DNA from: Spirosoma oryzicola | Lineage (GTDB): Bacteria; Bacteroidota; Bacteroidia; Cytophagales; Spirosomataceae | DNA length: 64,000 bases | Direction: 5' to 3' | Assembly: GCF_021233055.1 (NCBI RefSeq) | Contig: NZ_CP089538.1 | Location: 1,841,501 to 1,905,500, forward strand | In this document: positions 57,389 to 64,000 of the stretch, one piece after another | How positions within the stretch are numbered: the first letter of the stretch is position 1 | How the letters are laid out: each line of letters begins with the position of its first letter | The notes under the pieces: generated by a model | Seen by the model: the letters and a program-made list of their open reading frames with translations, nothing else | Databases searched by the model: none | Told to the model about the DNA's origin: nothing | Made by a program: the position numbers and the translations under genes

Positions 57389-59656
57389 TTATTTGCCCTG
57401 CGCTTCGACAACGGCAATGGCAACCATGTTGACAATCTCGCGCTCCGATGAACCCAATTGCAGTACATAGACCGGCTTGCGAATACCCAGCAGAATAGGG
57501 CCAATTGCGTCGAAGCCAGCCGCTTCCGACATCAGGTTGTAGGCGATGTTGGCGGCTGAAAGATTGGGGAATATCAGCGTGTTCGCGCCTTCGCCCACCA
57601 GCTTGCTGAATGGATGATTCTGTTCCAGCAGTTCCGTGTTGAACGCAAGGTGAGCCTGAATTTCGCCATCTACGATCATATCAGGATGCCGCTGCTGCAA
57701 AATTTCAACCGCGCGATTCATTTTCTCCGCGTCTTCGCCTTTGGCACTGCCAAAGTTCGAGTACGTCACCAGCGCAATGCGTGGTTTGATGTTGAACCGC
57801 TCGACCGCGCGTGCCGTCATCTCCGTGATTTCGACGATCTCCTCAGCTGTTGGGTTGAAGTTTACCGTTGTGTCGGAGAAAAACAGCGGTCCCCGTTTGG
57901 TCAGCAGGATGTACATACCAGCCACCTTCTGGACCCCCGGTTCTTTGCCGATTACTTGCAAAGCGGGACGGATCGTATCAGGGTAGCTGCGGGTAAGACC
58001 AGAAATTAAGGCATCGGCTTCGCCCGTTTCGACCATCATAGCCCCGAAATAATTGCGGTAGAACATCATCTTTTCCGCTTCGAGCGCATTGACGCCTTTC
58101 CGTTTCCGTTTATCGAAATAAACGTTGGCAAAGCGCTGAATCAACTCACTTTGCTCGGGAGCACGGGGGTCAACAATGCGAATACCAGCGAGATCAAGGC
58201 TGTTATCAGCGATAATCTGCTGAATCTTCGCCGTTTCACCGAGTAGAATCGGGAACGCAATGCCCTCATCCCGAACCTGTTGAGCCGCTTTCAGTACTTT
58301 TAAATTTTCGGCGTCGGCAAAGACAACCCGTTTGGGGTTTGACTTCGCTTTGCTTAGAATAACCCGCGAGATCTGATTGTCCTGTCCGATTCTACGCGCA
58401 AGCTGATGACCGTAAGCTTCCCAGTCAGTAATCGGTTGCCGAGCGACCCCCGATTCCATGGCGGCTCTGGCAACCGCTGGTGCTACTGTTGCCAGCAGAC
58501 GGGGATCAACGGGTTTCGGCAAGATATACTTCCGGCTAAACACAATGTTGTCTTCGCCGTAAGCCAGATTAACGATGTCGGGAACGGGTTTTTTTGCCAA
58601 CTCAGCCAGCGCGTAGGTAGCCGCGAGTTTCATAGCCTCGTTGATCTCCGTAGCCCGAACGTCTAAAGCACCCCGGAAAATGTACGGGAAACCAAGTACG
58701 TTGTTTACCTGATTGGGATAATCCGAACGGCCCGTCGCCATGATGATATCGGGCCGGGCGGCCATCGCATCTTCGTAGCTGATCTCAGGATTTGGATTCG
58801 CCATTGCAAAGACAATTGCGTCTTTTGCCATCGACCGGATTAAATCCTGGCTAACGATATTGCCTTTTGAAAGCCCGACGAACACGTCAGCCCCTGCAAA
58901 TGCGTCGGCCAGCGACTCGATATTGCGCGAAGTGGCAAACGGACGCATGATCTCATTGAGGTCGGTACGGTCGGTGCGAAGCGGCCCGTTCACGTCAAAC
59001 ATCACAATGTTCTCGTGTTTCGCGCCCAACGCTACATACTGACGAGCGCAGGAAATGGCCGCAGCTCCAGCTCCCAGAAAAACAAACTGTGTGGTTTCGA
59101 TCTGCTTGCCGACCAGTTCAAGCGCATTGAGTAATGCCGCTGCACTAACAATCGCCGTACCGTGCTGATCATCGTGCATGACCGGAATGTTGAGTTCGCG
59201 CTTGATCCGCTCTTCGATTTCAAAACATTCCGGTGCTTTAATGTCTTCGAGGTTTACCCCACCGAACGTCGGTTCCAGAATCTTGACGGTTCGGGCAAAC
59301 TCGTCAATGCTTTTGGTATTCAGTTCAATATCAAAAACATCAATATCGGCGTAAATTTTAAACAGCAGCCCTTTTCCTTCCATAACGGGCTTACTGGCGG
59401 ATGCACCAATGTCACCTAATCCCAGGACTGCCGTTCCGTTACTGATTACGGCTACCAGGTTGCCTTTGGCCGTGTATTTATACGCATCATCGGGATTGGC
59501 TTCGATGGCGAGACAAGGCTCGGCTACCCCCGGAGAATAAGCTAGTGAAAGATCGCGCTGGGTACTGTATTCTTTTGTCGGAATGACTTCAAGTTTACCC
59601 GGACGCCCCTTGGCGTGGTAATCAAGGGCATCTTCGCGCCGGATTTTCTGTTGCAT
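57389..59656 (-). CDS. maeB: NADP-dependent malic enzyme with phosphotransacetylase-like domain
   Basis: A 755-residue MaeB-type protein. The malic-enzyme part (about 1-410) shows [17 protein letters not shown]-type loop [28 protein letters not shown] and [13 protein letters not shown] (NADP site). A C-terminal phosphate acetyl/butyryl-transferase-like domain (about 425-755, [17 protein letters not shown]) follows. That domain is usually regulatory, binding acetyl-CoA. The enzyme oxidatively decarboxylates malate to pyruvate. It is about normal for the family in length and is a single gene. Confidence 0.95.
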   Translation of the reverse strand: MQQKIRREDALDYHAKGRPGKLEVIPTKEYSTQRDLSLAYSPGVAEPCLAIEANPDDAYKYTAKGNLVAVISNGTAVLGLGDIGASASKPVMEGKGLLFKIYADIDVFDIELNTKSIDEFARTVKILEPTFGGVNLEDIKAPECFEIEERIKRELNIPVMHDDQHGTAIVSAAALLNALELVGKQIETTQFVFLGAGAAAISCARQYVALGAKHENIVMFDVNGPLRTDRTDLNEIMRPFATSRNIESLADAFAGADVFVGLSKGNIVSQDLIRSMAKDAIVFAMANPNPEISYEDAMAARPDIIMATGRSDYPNQVNNVLGFPYIFRGALDVRATEINEAMKLAATYALAELAKKPVPDIVNLAYGEDNIVFSRKYILPKPVDPRLLATVAPAVARAAMESGVARQPITDWEAYGHQLARRIGQDNQISRVILSKAKSNPKRVVFADAENLKVLKAAQQVRDEGIAFPILLGETAKIQQIIADNSLDLAGIRIVDPRAPEQSELIQRFANVYFDKRKRKGVNALEAEKMMFYRNYFGAMMVETGEADALISGLTRSYPDTIRPALQVIGKEPGVQKVAGMYILLTKRGPLFFSDTTVNFNPTAEEIVEITEMTARAVERFNIKPRIALVTYSNFGSAKGEDAEKMNRAVEILQQRHPDMIVDGEIQAHLAFNTELLEQNHPFSKLVGEGANTLIFPNLSAANIAYNLMSEAAGFDAIGPILLGIRKPVYVLQLGSSEREIVNMVAIAVVEAQGK

Positions 59657-59695
59657 AACACTTCAATTGATGATCTGGATCGCGAAGGTAAGCAA

Positions 59696-59718
59696 AAAGC
59701 CGGTTTGTCACCGGCTTT
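59696..59718 (-). terminator. Terminator after ribF
   Basis: AAAGCCGGT (59696-59704) and ACCGGCTTT (59710-59718) with a 5-nt loop. On the minus strand TTTGCTT follows. It lies 8 bp past the ribF stop, so it ends the truB-ribF transcript. Confidence 0.8.
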
Positions 59719-59725
59719 CTAGAGT

Positions 59726-60655
59726 TTATTGCGTCAGGAGCGCTCGCGCTGTCTGCTCGTCTTTTTTTAACTGAGCAACCAGGGCGGGCAGCCCATCAAA
59801 CTTCTGTTCGGGGCGTAGAAACTCGCGGAATCGGAGGGTCATATGCTCACCGTAAATGTCTTTATCGAAGTCAAAAATATAGGTTTCAATGGTCTGGTGC
59901 GTTCCCGCTACGGTTGGCCTAAAACCAATGTTGAGCATACCACCGTGTACCTGTTCATCGTGTAGCACATCGACGGCGTAAACTCCGTTGGCCGGAACAA
60001 GTTTGACGGGGTCATCGACCTGTAAATTTGCCGTTGGAAAGCCAATGGTACGACCCAATTGCTGGCCTTTGATGATGGTTCCGGTCAGGCTATACTGCCG
60101 TCCTAGAAACAGGTTCGCCGTGTGAACATTGCCTTCCTGCAAGGCTGCGCGAATCTTGGACGAGCTAACGCCCACGGCTTCGACATCCTGGCGAGGAATC
60201 TCTTCTACTTCGAACCCGTATTCGCTTTGATGAGCTCGAATGTAATCGAAGCCACCCTCACGGTCGCGGCCAAAGCGGTGATCATAGCCGATTACCAACT
60301 TCTTCGTACCGATTTTTTCGATCAGGATCTGCCGGATGTACTGTTCCGACGTAAGCTCCGAAAAGGACCGGGTAAACGGAATAACGACCAGATGATCAAC
60401 ACCCGCTTGTTCGATTAACTCTATTTTCTCGTCGAGCGTCGTCAGTAATTTTAAATCCTGACTGTCGTTGGACACAACGGTACGCGGATGGGGCCAGTAC
60501 GTAATCAGCACCGATTCGCCATCGCTATTTTGGGCGACTTCCGTCAGGCGGGCCAGGATTGTCTGATGGCCGCGATGGACACCGTCAAATGTGCCGCTCG
60601 TAACAACGGCGTTGGGAAGTGGAGCAATATCGTCGAGACCGCGATGAACTATCAT
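59726..60655 (-). CDS. ribF: Bifunctional riboflavin kinase/FAD synthetase
   Basis: A 309-residue RibF. The N-terminal adenylyltransferase part has VVTSGTFDGVHRGHQTIL and VIGYDHRFGRDREGG. The C-terminal flavokinase part has GRTIGFPTANL, GVYAVDVLHDEQVHGGMLNIGFRPTV and ETYIFDFDKDIYGE. It makes FMN and FAD. It overlaps truB by 4 bp (ATGA), so they are co-translated. This truB-ribF pair is conserved in many bacteria. Confidence 0.97.
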   Translation of the reverse strand: MIVHRGLDDIAPLPNAVVTSGTFDGVHRGHQTILARLTEVAQNSDGESVLITYWPHPRTVVSNDSQDLKLLTTLDEKIELIEQAGVDHLVVIPFTRSFSELTSEQYIRQILIEKIGTKKLVIGYDHRFGRDREGGFDYIRAHQSEYGFEVEEIPRQDVEAVGVSSSKIRAALQEGNVHTANLFLGRQYSLTGTIIKGQQLGRTIGFPTANLQVDDPVKLVPANGVYAVDVLHDEQVHGGMLNIGFRPTVAGTHQTIETYIFDFDKDIYGEHMTLRFREFLRPEQKFDGLPALVAQLKKDEQTARALLTQ

Positions 60656-61371
60656 AACATTGGGGGGACTATCGCTGAGCGGTACTTGGCAATAAAGCTA
60701 TCGAGCGTATCGGCATCCTCTACGCGAAAATCACCGATGCGGGTCCGTCGCAGGCCGCTCATGTACGCGCCGTTGTTGAGCAACAGGCCCAGGTCGCGTA
60801 CCAAACTGCGAATATACGTGCCTTTTGAACACACAATGCGGAAATCAACTTCGGGAAATCGCGTAGCGTCTACCTCGAACACCGATACGGTAACTTGCCG
60901 GGACTTGATTCCTTCGGCGGCTTCGCCCCGACGCGCTTTTTCGTACAGCCGTTCCCCATTAACCCGAATGGCGGAGTAGATCGGTGGAACTTGCAGGATG
61001 TCGCCGGTAAGCTGGCGGGCGGCTTCCTCAATTTGCTCACCTGTAATGCCTGTCGTGTCGAATTCTGCATCGAACGTCGTTTCAAGATCGACGGATGGGG
61101 TCGTTTTTCCCAGAATAAGCGTACCGGTGTATTCTTTCTCCTGCGCCTGATATTGATCGATCTGCTTGGTCATTTTACCGGTGCAAAGAATCAGCAAACC
61201 GGTGGCCAGAGGGTCGAGGGTACCGGCATGGCCAATTTTCTTGAACTTACAGGCGTATTTGAGCTTATTCGCCACGTCGAACGAGGTCCAGGTAAGGGGC
61301 TTGTCGATTAAGATAAGCTGCCCGGGGTCCGGTTGAGCGGGCGTTTGTGAAGATGCGTTCTGTTGCGACAC
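60652..61371 (-). CDS. truB: tRNA pseudouridine(55) synthase TruB
   Basis: A 239-residue enzyme with catalytic Asp53 in GHAGTLDPLATGLL, plus LILIDKPLTWTSFD and RIVCSKGTYIRSLVRDLG. It modifies U55 in tRNA. The likely start is a GTG at 61371 (MSQQNASSQ...). An in-frame GTG at 61392 would add the unlikely residues MLLFYFF. It overlaps ribF by 4 bp. It is in the conserved order after uppP. Confidence 0.94.
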   Translation of the reverse strand: MSQQNASSQTPAQPDPGQLILIDKPLTWTSFDVANKLKYACKFKKIGHAGTLDPLATGLLILCTGKMTKQIDQYQAQEKEYTGTLILGKTTPSVDLETTFDAEFDTTGITGEQIEEAARQLTGDILQVPPIYSAIRVNGERLYEKARRGEAAEGIKSRQVTVSVFEVDATRFPEVDFRIVCSKGTYIRSLVRDLGLLLNNGAYMSGLRRTRIGDFRVEDADTLDSFIAKYRSAIVPPML

Positions 61372-61455
61372 GAAAAAATAGAAAAGAAGCACAAAGATAC
61401 ACGGAGATCAGTCTCGGTGAATCATCATGCTTCTTTCTGTAGTAGTGTATAGGTG

Positions 61456-62301
61456 TTACAGAACGTCTAGTTTAACGCCCGCAGCGACTAGGCCGAGCAA
61501 AATCAGGCCGAGGACAATCCGGTAATAACCAAATACCTTGAAGCCGTAACGCGTCAGAAAACCAACGAAACCCCGAATAGCTAACATGCCCACAATGAAC
61601 GCAATAACATTGCCAATCAACAGCGTTTGGTAGTCGGCGGGTTGAAGGAGTTTATACGTTTTCAGGAGTTTGTACCCCGATGCCGCTGCCATGGTCGGAA
61701 CTGCCAGAAAAAACGAAAACTCAGCTGCCTGAGTCCGCGTCAATCCTTGAAACATACCGCCGATGATCGTAGCTGCCGACCGCGACACACCCGGAACCAT
61801 CGCAATGCACTGAAAGAAACCAATTCGAAGCGCATCCGGGACCGTTACATCGCCGTCTTTGGGTTGACGATTGACAATTTTGTCGATGAATACCAGAATG
61901 ATACCACCGACTAGCAAGGTAACCGCTACGACGACAACGTTTTCGAGCAAGGAGTCAATAAAATCGTTCAGAAGAAAGCCAATAATGGCGGCTGGAAGAA
62001 AAGCGATCAGGATTTTGCTGTAAAAATCCAGCATCGGCTGAAACTTCGGTGGAAACGACTTGAGATAAGCCGGAACCTTGAATGTACCCGATTGCGGGCT
62101 GGTCATAAACCGGCGGTGATAAAGAACCAGAACCGATAAGATACAACCAAATTGAACGTCGACCGTGTAGAGTTTGGTGAATTCGTTGCCAGCTATACCA
62201 GCCAGGGAAGAGTAGATGATCATGTGGCCCGTTGAGGAAACCGGCAAGAACTCGGTCAAACCCTCAATGATCGCCAGTGCAATCGCGTGAATTAGCTCCA
62301 T
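61456..62301 (-). CDS. uppP: Undecaprenyl-diphosphatase
   Basis: A 281-residue BacA/UppP membrane protein. The motifs EGLTEFLPVSSTGHMII (residues 13-29) and MVPGVSRSAATIIGG are the catalytic segments. It recycles undecaprenyl diphosphate for peptidoglycan and surface polysaccharide synthesis and gives some bacitracin resistance. About eight helices are visible. It lies between DUF3098 and truB in the order common to the phylum. Confidence 0.97.
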   Translation of the reverse strand: MELIHAIALAIIEGLTEFLPVSSTGHMIIYSSLAGIAGNEFTKLYTVDVQFGCILSVLVLYHRRFMTSPQSGTFKVPAYLKSFPPKFQPMLDFYSKILIAFLPAAIIGFLLNDFIDSLLENVVVVAVTLLVGGIILVFIDKIVNRQPKDGDVTVPDALRIGFFQCIAMVPGVSRSAATIIGGMFQGLTRTQAAEFSFFLAVPTMAAASGYKLLKTYKLLQPADYQTLLIGNVIAFIVGMLAIRGFVGFLTRYGFKVFGYYRIVLGLILLGLVAAGVKLDVL

Positions 62302-62396
62302 ATATATTTAATTGTTCATCGATAACGGTTTGCCCTGAACAGCCGTCAGAAACAATCGGTTATCGATGAACCGTTCCGGCGAACCGGCATAAACAG

Positions 62397-62738
62397 TTAT
62401 ACCTTTGGCCGGCTAAGGATGGCGAAAAATTCAAGAACGAAGCCACTCATAACCACGATAGGGCCGAGCGTTAGCCCCAGAAAACCGAAGCCAAATTCTT
62501 CTTTATCGAGGCTCATGATGAAAAAACCTGCCAGGATAACCGCGATACCCGCCAGCATCAGTACGTAGTTCTGCCGACCGAAAGGCAGGGCAGCCGAAGC
62601 CGTTTCCCGATGGCTGGTTTCCGAAATCGGCTTCCGCAACGGCGCTGGTTTTGCTACCGGCGTAGTGCTAATCGGTGCTTTTTGGGCTGGTTCTTCGCGT
62701 GTCAGCGTAGCCGAGCCATATTGTTTGTCTTTTGCCAT
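62397..62738 (-). CDS. DUF3098 two-helix membrane protein
   Basis: A 113-residue protein. A Pro/Ala-rich cytoplasmic N-terminus is followed by two transmembrane helices (about 57-75 and 84-107) containing LPFGRQNYVLMLAGIAVILAGFFIMS and LGPIVVMSGFVLEFFAIL. This is the DUF3098 family, found in Bacteroidota directly after ftsX. The function is unknown, but the location suggests cell-envelope or division work. The ATG at 62738 is preferred. Confidence 0.9.
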   Translation of the reverse strand: MAKDKQYGSATLTREEPAQKAPISTTPVAKPAPLRKPISETSHRETASAALPFGRQNYVLMLAGIAVILAGFFIMSLDKEEFGFGFLGLTLGPIVVMSGFVLEFFAILSRPKV

Positions 62739-62837
62739 GTTCGTAAGTCCGTTATACTGTTTGTGTAACTTTAAAACAGGTCTCTGGGTTGTGTTTTGTT
62801 GTGGCAACAAACCAGAAACCTAAACTACAACTGCTGA

Positions 62838-63719
62838 TCAATACAGTTCATCCAGCGTCAGGCCCAGATAGCGGTTAACCGCCTGGAAGGTACTGAGAAA
62901 ACCAATCAGAACACCAAGTCCTACGATTCCTGCCAGCAGAAACGTTAACTTTTCGACATCCTGAAACATAGCCAGTTCGGGCAGATTGTGAATGGCGATC
63001 TGCAACCCAACCAGCAGAAGCACTACCGCAACAATACCGGCTATAAAGCCCTGCCAGATGCCACGACCCAGAAAGGGCCGCGTTATAAAACCGTTTGTGG
63101 CACCGACTAGTTGCATACTCCGAATGAGCATGCGTTGCGAGTGCAAGGCCAACCGGATCGTGTTATTCATCAGTAGAACAATGATCAGCAGCAAAATCAA
63201 GGCAAAGGCCGACATAACCGCATAAATCTTGGTAATGTTGCGGTTGATGTTATCGACCAGATTTTCCTGATAAACAACTTCAAAGACACCATCGATACTT
63301 TCCAGATCCTGCTTTACCTGTTGCAGCTTAGCTTCTTCAAAATACTCTTCCGTTAGCTTGATCCGATAGCTGTCACGCAGTGGATTTTCGCCCAGAAACT
63401 TCGAAAAATCTTCTTTGGTTTCGGCGATAAACTCTTTGGCGGCAACATCCTTCGGAACAAAGTTTAATTGCGCTGTTCCATTCGTTTTCAAAAGATAAGG
63501 CTTCTCCGCTATCGTTTGCGACAGTTTTGTCAGCTTCGTATCGCTAAGCCCTTTATCGAGAAATGCCCGCATCTCATAGTTTTCGCGGATGTAGGTCACG
63601 ACCCGTTTCGACTGGATCGCCAGCATACCGCAGAATCCAATCAAAAATAAAGCCAGCGTCAGGCTAAACAAAATCATGCCGCTGGGATACATACCTACTT
63701 TTTTCTTTGTACGAGCCAT
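62838..63719 (-). CDS. ftsX: Cell division protein FtsX
   Basis: A 293-residue FtsX. One N-terminal helix (about 17-37), an extracellular domain (about 55-160), and three C-terminal helices (about 165-190, 220-242 and 260-280). The family pattern RLALHSQRMLIRSMQLVGATNGFITRPFLGRGIWQG is clear. With FtsE, it controls peptidoglycan hydrolases at the septum. FtsE is not in this window. It is the first gene of the ftsX-DUF3098-uppP-truB-ribF order. Confidence 0.96.
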   Translation of the reverse strand: MARTKKKVGMYPSGMILFSLTLALFLIGFCGMLAIQSKRVVTYIRENYEMRAFLDKGLSDTKLTKLSQTIAEKPYLLKTNGTAQLNFVPKDVAAKEFIAETKEDFSKFLGENPLRDSYRIKLTEEYFEEAKLQQVKQDLESIDGVFEVVYQENLVDNINRNITKIYAVMSAFALILLLIIVLLMNNTIRLALHSQRMLIRSMQLVGATNGFITRPFLGRGIWQGFIAGIVAVVLLLVGLQIAIHNLPELAMFQDVEKLTFLLAGIVGLGVLIGFLSTFQAVNRYLGLTLDELY

Positions 63720-63849
63720 TCAGGGTTCGTGTTATTGAGACAAAAATAACGCTTTAGGCGGGTGGACGGCCCAATTTAAGAAAATTTAAGGGATGTTGAA
63801 CACGAGCATCTCAATAGGAGGCAAATGACAACGTTCCCTGCAAAGCGCC

Positions 63850-64000
63850 TTACTTCCAGATTGGCTCCACCGAGCGGATCAGCACGGATCGTAGGCCCTC
63901 CCCAAAAAACTCAATGCCGCGACTATCTGACTTTGGAAAGATTTGGTTCGTCAGGGTTACCTCCCCATTGTTTCCAAATACTTCTATCGACGAGCGGTCT
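63850..64000 (-). CDS. GH32 fructan hydrolase, 3' end only
   Basis: Only the last 49 codons lie in the window. The sequence DRSSIEVFGNNGEVTLTNQIFP is the typical C-terminal beta-sandwich motif of glycoside hydrolase family 32 (levanases, invertases, fructan hydrolases), and the gene ends ...RSVEPIWK. The 5' part, including the catalytic residues, lies beyond 64000. The exact substrate cannot be told from this part. Confidence 0.8.
   Translation of the reverse strand, partial: DRSSIEVFGNNGEVTLTNQIFPKSDSRGIEFFGEGLRSVLIRSVEPIWK

Noticed and set aside
1..64000. tRNA, rRNA, CRISPR or insertion sequences
   Set aside because: Reading the gaps on both strands, I saw no cloverleaf, repeat-spacer array or transposase gene. 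A dedicated tRNA or repeat scan would be decisive.

Overview
The window is a stretch of chromosome from a Bacteroidota bacterium, most likely a Spirosoma-like member of the Cytophagales. Several points support this. There are SusC-style TonB receptors with an N-terminal carboxypeptidase-regulatory domain. Promoter elements match the Bacteroidota -7 box (TAnnTTTG), and Shine-Dalgarno sites are largely absent. The gene order ftsX - DUF3098 - uppP - truB - ribF is typical of the phylum. The species name is an inference from protein style only. I see no tRNA, rRNA, insertion sequence, prophage or CRISPR array.

Layout. 1-8.5 kb: a cupin/lipocalin-like pair, a penicillin-acylase family enzyme, a divergent qorB/HxlR pair, an M61 peptidase, a weakly ImmA/IrrE-like protein and a membrane-anchored PEBP protein. 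8.8-12.6 kb: a TonB receptor followed by a secreted ThuA protein. 12.6-17.1 kb: an accessory-looking island with a PARP1-like WGR-PRD-PARP protein, a tightly coupled 82-residue winged-helix-like protein, two paralogous proteins of unknown family, a divergent WYL-domain regulator and a YdeI/DUF1905 protein. 17-25 kb: an NAD(P) beta-hydroxyacid dehydrogenase, a probable metal TonB receptor with a His-rich membrane protein, an SDR enzyme, and an AraC regulator divergent from a sugar epimerase and a Gfo/Idh/MocA oxidoreductase. 25-29 kb: a 1255-residue multidomain ThuA/beta-propeller/cupredoxin protein. 29-41 kb: an orphan histidine kinase, a histone H1-like protein, a TrmH-family methylase, mutS with a Rad52/DdrA-like gene, an acyltransferase, an M28 peptidase, a LolA-like protein, a nucleoside-type MFS transporter and a frameshifted exonuclease III.

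41.9-47.5 kb holds a second unusual cluster: a sigma factor, a membrane TPR anti-sigma-like protein, a subtilase and a TPR-CHAT caspase-like protein, all co-oriented. The rest (47.5-64 kb) is mostly housekeeping: a DEDDh exonuclease, CvfB, an ABC-FUSC-rpiB operon, zwf-pgl, trpS, a MaeB-type malic enzyme, ribF, truB, uppP, DUF3098, ftsX and the 3' end of a GH32 fructan hydrolase.

The two best candidates for an undescribed system are the PARP/WYL island and the sigma/TPR/S8/CHAT cluster. In the first, two 21-bp palindromes share 17 of 21 bases. Each lies 43-46 bp upstream of one of the two paralogs, and each is exactly 13 bp from a TTTG promoter core. One of them sits in the WYL divergent promoter. 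This points to a single regulon controlling a bacterial PARP and its unknown partners. In the second, the parts resemble a protease-controlled sigma pathway, in outline like the TPR-CHAT/Csx30/RpoE arrangement of type III-E CRISPR systems, but with no cas genes present.
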